A stretch of 52,532 nt of DNA from Saprospira grandis DSM 2844 (lineage in GTDB: Bacteria; Bacteroidota; Bacteroidia; Chitinophagales; Saprospiraceae): assembly GCA_945888475.1 (NCBI GenBank), contig CAMDAB010000010.1, positions 1-52,532 on the forward strand, given 5' to 3'. Both the position numbers and the translations under genes were made by a program. The stretch's first letter is position 1, and each line of letters begins with the position of its first letter. Shown here piece after piece: positions 49,001-52,532 of this stretch. The notes below the pieces were generated by a model. That model ran no database searches, had not been told where the DNA came from, and saw nothing but the letters and a program-made list of their open reading frames with translations.

Positions 49001-52000
49001 GTGTAGCACCACTTGCAACTGTTGCTGTAGCAGGGGTAGCATTGTTATTTATTAAAGCATAATCCCATGCAGATGAAACCGCAGTGGAATAAGTTACATT
49101 AGTATTGGTACAACTGACATTTGTTACTGTAATAGTTGTTTGTGTATTAAGTGCAAAGTTGGTAACATTAGATACCAAAGCAGTGCCGCTTTGAAGGTGT
49201 ACCGCAGTGGATTGACCAGTTGAACCTGAACCTCCTTGCCCACCAGCACCACCAGCACCACCAGATCCACCATTGCCTCCTCTACCTACCTCTCCACTAC
49301 TGTAAGGGCTACCAGCACCACCGGTACCACCAGCACCGCCGGCACCGCCAGTACCACCTACCCCACCTATGCCTGCAGTACCTGCAACAACTCTTCCTTG
49401 TAGAATACTACCATTGGCACCATTTACAAAAAGATATACACCATAGGATGAACCACCGCCAAGGCCACCGGTTCCACCGGCACCACCTTGACCGCCACCG
49501 CCGCCGCCGCCGCCGCCTGAACCACATCCGTCAATACATAAAGTACAACCCTGTCCGCCGCCGCCGCCGCCGCCGCGACCACCTTGACCGCCTGTTCCAT
49601 TACTACCTGTTCCTGCTTGAGCGCCGGGCGCCCAAAAACCTGCTGTATGAGCACCTGTAGCACCAGCTGCACCGAGCGTACCAGCAATTCCTGCAGTACC
49701 ATTTCCTCCATTTGCTCCACCAGCTCCACCACCACTGCCGCCGCCTGCTCCGGCACCACCACCACTTACGTTGGCACCATACTGACCACTAACACCTCCT
49801 CCTGTTCCGCCGGCTCCGCCTGAATTATTTTCACAACCGCCATTTCCGCCGCCGCCGCCGCCGCCGCCGCTTCTCAGATTAGCGGAAATATTACCGCCTG
49901 AACCCTGAGTTCCTGCATTACAGCAACCGCACCCGTTAGTGTCACCTGTTCCGGCACCACCAACACCCGCACCAGTACCAGCTGTTCCGCCCGTTCCTCC
50001 AACTAATGTACAGTTATTTGCTGAGCCAGTATTACCTGAAGCATTTCCGCCGTTTCCACCAACAGTGGTACCAGCACCTCCTCCTCCACCGCCACCGGCA
50101 CCGGAATCTTCCTGGTCGTCAATATCCCCGGCTGTTCCAAGGCCACCATTCCCGCCACGGTTACCAGCAGCACCAACGGTACCCGCTGCACCACTGCCCG
50201 CATTGCCAGGCAACACCTGAGTTCTTACAATATTATAATTAGAACAAGCGGTAAGGTGAATGCCATAGGTTGACATACCCGTACCGGTAGTACCTGCGGC
50301 TGTTGTGATGGTTAAATCTTGTAAACGGAAACCGACGACAGTATTACCGTAAAAAGCAACTAGACGTTGTTCATCTACAGCACCTTCGGGATTTAAAGCT
50401 GAACGGAAAATTGTGGTTGCACCTGCCAAACTGGTTTTGGTCCAGGTTGTAGGGTCGAAACCACCCTCAATAGTGATATAACTGGCAAGATTTAACGGAT
50501 TGTTTAGGGTATAGGTACCCGTCGCCATTTTAATAACAGCATTTTGGCAGGCGCCTCTGGAAATCGCAGCTGCGAGTGTTGTCGGTGAAGTCTGAGTGCC
50601 GGGATTTAAAAATGCACCCGTTGGCGAAACGTATATATTGACACAAGAGGCTAAAGCCGGAGGTGAACCAACTGTAATGTCTGAAAAGGCATCTGTGGTA
50701 CAACCTGTTGTTGGGTTGGTTACCCTTAAAGTGTATCTGTAGGTGCCTGGTGTAGATGGCGGTGTAACTGTTCTTGTATTGCTGGTTCCGACAAAGACAC
50801 CAGAGGCAATAGAAGTCATAGTATGGTCAAACCATTGAAAATTCATGCCCGTTACATCTGTTGTACCAGTTAAGGTAAAACTACCACCCGGACAAACGGA
50901 GCCTGTTGCAGGACTGACAAAAGCCAAGGGGTCGGCAGCAACAGTAACCAAAACATCGTCGGTTGAACTACAACCATCTGTGTACTGAAGGCGTACTGTG
51001 TATCTTATTGTTGCTGAAGGACTTGCAGTAACAGTTGCGCCATTGCCCGATGAAAGGCCAACAGTTGGAGTCCAACTAAAAGAAGAAATATTTATTGCAG
51101 CTGTTGTAGCCGTAAGTGTAGTTGAATTTCCCGCACAGATCGTAACATTTAAACCTGCATTTACAGGTGGGTTGGGATTTGCGACAACGTTTACGGTATA
51201 GGCTCTAGAATTGATGCCGGGTATAGGACAAGCCTGATCATTCAAATTAACCGAGAAAGAAAAACTTCCGGTCTGTCCAACAGGTGGGGTCCAGCAAAAA
51301 CGGCCCGTTCTGTTATTTCCGCTACCAGTTTGAGTAAAAGTTGAACCGGCAGGTGCGCCGCTTATTGACATAAGCACATTATTTGTAGCATTGGCATCTG
51401 TTCCAAAAATATCGAAACAAACCTGACTGCCTTCACAAGTGCTAATACTAAAGGAATTTGGTACATTATTAATGCCTGAAAGTGAAGGCAAAAGATTGCT
51501 ACAATTCTGGATAACAAACTGCATATCTCTGATGATTTCACCAATTTTTACACCATTGCGGTACTCTTCAACTCTTACACAAATTGCAGCAACCTGCGGC
51601 GTGTTTGCAGTAAAAGTTATTTCCCCTGTGCTTGCATTTATGGTTATGGGAACTGTCAAAGGATTTGTACCACTAAAACCTGAATTGTAAGTCACAGACG
51701 CACCATTGCTTTGGCGACAGGTAGTCAATGAATACACCAACTGGTCACCATCGGGATCAGTAGCCAACTGTTGAAATACTACCGGCTGATTTACACAGGT
51801 AAAAGGAGCGGGAGATGATGCAAAAGATGGGGAACTGTTGCATGGGCTCAATGTATTATTTAATCTTGCGGAAATTGAAAAATCATTTATGTCAGGATTG
51901 CTAATGTTTGTAATAATGCCATTTCGGCAACAGGTTGAAGTACTTAAAATCCAATCGGAACAACCTGAAGGAAGTGTCACCGTACCCTGATAGACATACA

Positions 52001-52334
52001 ATTCTACGCCAACAGCACTGTTACCGCCTGAGCAGCGGCTTGATTGTGATGGACAAAGTGGGGTAACATCTGTGCTGCTCTGCAAAGATGCCGTTATTGT
52101 ACCCGATGCTCCACAAGAAGCTGAACTGTAGGAAACAGTAAAAGAAGTTGGCATACTGATGCCCGAACAGTCGCGATAAACCCTTACATTTACACGATAC
52201 TGATTTGGTCCTATACAGGTGTAGGTAAGTTCCGACCCCATAATGTGGGACGCATGCGCAGATTCAAAAAATCCGGCAAAAAGCAGCAGAATGGTAAAAA
52301 AACGTAAGATGTTTTTTTGTAAATTTTGTTTCAT
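46089..52334 (-). CDS. giant surface adhesin with SprB-like repeats and type A T9SS sorting domain
   Basis: A 2081-aa secreted protein. The order is: signal peptide (1-28); a Cys-rich N-terminal module starting SHIMGSELTYTCIGPNQYRVNVRVYRDC, found at the start of many Bacteroidota surface proteins (about 29-275); Ig/PKD-like modules (280-560); a beta-helix-like segment (563-700); a glycine-rich block (about 705-1045) with Gly runs encoded by GGC/GGT; more PKD-like modules; SprB-like repeats (about 1320-1615, pattern C-N-G...SYNWSNG-T...G-Y-VTVTD-NGC); an Ig-like domain; and a C-terminal sorting domain (2000-2081, SFFPNPVQDEVFYTF ... GTYIIRAKHEKSG). SprB repeats carry cell-surface adhesion in gliding bacteria. 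Probably an adhesin secreted by T9SS. Confidence 0.9.
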   Translation of the reverse strand: MKQNLQKNILRFFTILLLFAGFFESAHASHIMGSELTYTCIGPNQYRVNVRVYRDCSGISMPTSFTVSYSSASCGASGTITASLQSSTDVTPLCPSQSSRCSGGNSAVGVELYVYQGTVTLPSGCSDWILSTSTCCRNGIITNISNPDINDFSISARLNNTLSPCNSSPSFASSPAPFTCVNQPVVFQQLATDPDGDQLVYSLTTCRQSNGASVTYNSGFSGTNPLTVPITINASTGEITFTANTPQVAAICVRVEEYRNGVKIGEIIRDMQFVIQNCSNLLPSLSGINNVPNSFSISTCEGSQVCFDIFGTDANATNNVLMSISGAPAGSTFTQTGSGNNRTGRFCWTPPVGQTGSFSFSVNLNDQACPIPGINSRAYTVNVVANPNPPVNAGLNVTICAGNSTTLTATTAAINISSFSWTPTVGLSSGNGATVTASPSATIRYTVRLQYTDGCSSTDDVLVTVAADPLAFVSPATGSVCPGGSFTLTGTTDVTGMNFQWFDHTMTSIASGVFVGTSNTRTVTPPSTPGTYRYTLRVTNPTTGCTTDAFSDITVGSPPALASCVNIYVSPTGAFLNPGTQTSPTTLAAAISRGACQNAVIKMATGTYTLNNPLNLASYITIEGGFDPTTWTKTSLAGATTIFRSALNPEGAVDEQRLVAFYGNTVVGFRLQDLTITTAAGTTGTGMSTYGIHLTACSNYNIVRTQVLPGNAGSGAAGTVGAAGNRGGNGGLGTAGDIDDQEDSGAGGGGGGGAGTTVGGNGGNASGNTGSANNCTLVGGTGGTAGTGAGVGGAGTGDTNGCGCCNAGTQGSGGNISANLRSGGGGGGGGNGGCENNSGGAGGTGGGVSGQYGANVSGGGAGAGGGSGGGAGGANGGNGTAGIAGTLGAAGATGAHTAGFWAPGAQAGTGSNGTGGQGGRGGGGGGGQGCTLCIDGCGSGGGGGGGGGQGGAGGTGGLGGGSSYGVYLFVNGANGSILQGRVVAGTAGIGGVGGTGGAGGAGGTGGAGSPYSSGEVGRGGNGGSGGAGGAGGQGGSGSTGQSTAVHLQSGTALVSNVTNFALNTQTTITVTNVSCTNTNVTYSTAVSSAWDYALINNNATPATATVASGATQYSQTGRYTVTMAGSPYTGFHNIAFAGSTIPVINSNANLLNTDTFQLCQGEFASFQSLYPGVSYAWNFNGAIANPGNVQQVPSTQFNNIGFYTIVLTLTTDCCGPVNKTVYLSVVQTSSPTGSGAASICAGRSTTISLNNLLIGDSIVWSPTTNILSSNPNSITIAPGSTTTYFATVYSRSIVGGITRYGCPRTFSFPVTVNALPNITMSNVQPTCNSNGTVTATPSGGTFNFVWSNGGTSFGTTASTISGLAQGIYTVTATNTVSGCTATASNFLFTAPAAPNIFLQSSTPALCGQNNGTATVATIGAPGPYSYAWNIGGNTTGVRSGLAPGNYSVTVTAGGCQNSVNFNITTPGTVTVNLLSTGNLLCNGTNTGSATVEAVGGTGVISYNWSNGSTGPSVSTLPAGLSTVTATDANGCSATRTVNVTQPSAITLTTTPSAAACPSSTTGTVSTSLSGGTLSYSYLWSNGRTTSNITGLAPGVYTVTITDGNSCTRSSSATITALTNSTAPTLSAPTITCPNTTVNITAAGGTAGSGSTINWYSGPNGTGTLLGTGSSVPVTVTTASTTVFARRQGTCNTTSDATATINSRSYIYAANGTSTSTYCTDNAGWHHFYVGNDIILSLQGNLASAGTVTATIRDNGTYYLDPGNPANCAFGNTSGEAQFEMERNWNVQHTGTLSGTYNVRFYYQPAEQNAVINAANTWMTTNPACGYAYKYPNPNGWFWFKNQNAAYTAPDYDDDPTFLQLTSSGTGTTFNGINFSVMAGVTNFSGGTGAVVLIPSALLPVEWLFFTGTEQGTYNILDWATASEQNTARFEVQRSKDGINFQTIGEVAASGNSAETKTYQFIDNSPFIGLNYYRLNLINADASTELSNIVVLERNGNGKGYSFFPNPVQDEVFYTFNSEREENIQIEILDVLGRVVSTKILATSTGNNNLRTDMSSLVPGTYIIRAKHEKSGMLHSAKIVKK
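49498..49515. repeat. (CCG)6 triplet run inside the adhesin gene
   Basis: Six CCG triplets on the plus strand, encoding polyglycine on the minus strand. Gain or loss of units would change the Gly run without breaking the frame. Confidence 0.8.
49555..49575. repeat. (CCG)7 triplet run inside the adhesin gene
   Basis: Seven CCG triplets, in the Gly-rich part at about residues 920-927 of the adhesin. Confidence 0.8.
49846..49869. repeat. (CCG)8 triplet run inside the adhesin gene
   Basis: Eight CCG triplets, about residues 822-830 of the adhesin; the longest of the three triplet runs. Confidence 0.8.
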
Positions 52335-52387
52335 AGTGCAGTTTTTGGTGTTATTTTGATGTTTTGTAGAAAAATTTAATAACCCGG

Positions 52388-52395
52388 CAAATTTA
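52388..52395 (-). promoter_or_regulatory. -7 element of the adhesin gene
   Basis: Minus-strand TAAATTTG, 53 nt before the ATG at 52334. The -33 region is A/T-rich without TTG. The rest of 52396-52532 is A/T-rich and I see nothing else in it. Confidence 0.5.
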
Positions 52396-52532
52396 ATAAT
52401 TTTTTTTTTAAAAGTTAAGACATAAAAATTAATTGTTCGTAAAATAAGCCAAAAAAACTATTATCTTTATTATTGTTTACTCTTTAGCTAATTTTGATAA
52501 AATTGAATAAAAATTTGAAAATCAATCTATTA

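Noticed and set aside
49220-50242. Plus-strand frames rich in His, Arg, Thr, Ser, Pro or Ala opposite the adhesin gene
   Set aside because: They arise from CCACC/CCGCC repeats that encode glycine on the other strand.
46089-52334. CRISPR-like or tandem DNA repeat array in the adhesin gene
   Set aside because: The periodicity is codon-level glycine repeats and diverged protein modules, with no constant repeat and unique spacers.
1-52532. tRNA genes
   Set aside because: I looked for T-loop (GGTTCGA-type) and acceptor-stem patterns in the gaps and found none that fold; a tRNAscan run would settle it.

Overview
The window looks like a chromosomal segment of a gliding or adhesive member of the Bacteroidota. 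Three observations support this: (i) promoters match the Bacteroidota sigma-A form, TTG about 19-21 nt before TAnnTTTG, and Shine-Dalgarno sequences are essentially absent; (ii) two surface proteins end in type IX secretion (T9SS) sorting domains, one type B/CHU_C and one type A, and one of them carries SprB-like repeats; (iii) several genes are typical of the phylum (YfhO family, SPOR, YARHG, LRR and CvpA proteins). I see no tRNA, rRNA, CRISPR array or complete insertion sequence. The left edge carries two tandem promoters on the minus strand that look like those of an rRNA operon lying just outside the window (inference).

Layout. 0.4-3.8 kb (minus): housekeeping genes yqeY-cvpA-pabA/trpG-CBS, then deoC-SPOR. 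4.0-7.6 kb: a secreted thioredoxin-fold protein and, convergent to it, a glycine-rich T9SS type B surface protein, separated by a bidirectional terminator. 7.9-10.1 kb: a 43-aa membrane peptide, a strikingly degenerate sigma-54-activator-like regulator overlapping an HPt gene, and a probable small RNA gene on the minus strand. 10.4-16.1 kb: FAH-family hydrolase, rhodanese, membrane protein, helix-hairpin-helix protein, AAA+ ATPase and ALDH7-type dehydrogenase. 16.3-25.2 kb is the most accessory-looking part: YARHG proteins, two stand-alone DnaB C-terminal-like ATPases (one with its Walker A lysine replaced), serC, trpS, an LRR protein, a frameshifted Rpn-type nuclease gene with a duplicated fragment beside it, a long hairpin, and a three-gene cassette with a PD-(D/E)XK nuclease and a tandem zinc-finger protein.

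25.3-37.5 kb: alaS, secreted YARHG and hypothetical proteins, panE-like reductase, a lipoprotein next to lutB, an ECF sigma factor, methylmalonyl-CoA epimerase, TauE/SafE transporter and ruvB. 37.5-38.4 kb is a non-coding mosaic of repeats. 38.4-46.0 kb: envelope/glycan functions (YfhO, family 2 glycosyltransferase, flippase) around a large LRR protein. 46.1-52.3 kb: one 2081-aa surface adhesin.

The intergenic regions contain a recurrent palindrome (CCCGATAGCTATCGGG), other repeat families, and tandem word-like low-complexity repeats. The strongest candidates for something undescribed are the pseudo-activator/HPt pair, the small RNA at 10.07-10.21 kb, the two stand-alone DnaB-like ATPases and the nuclease/zinc-finger cassette.
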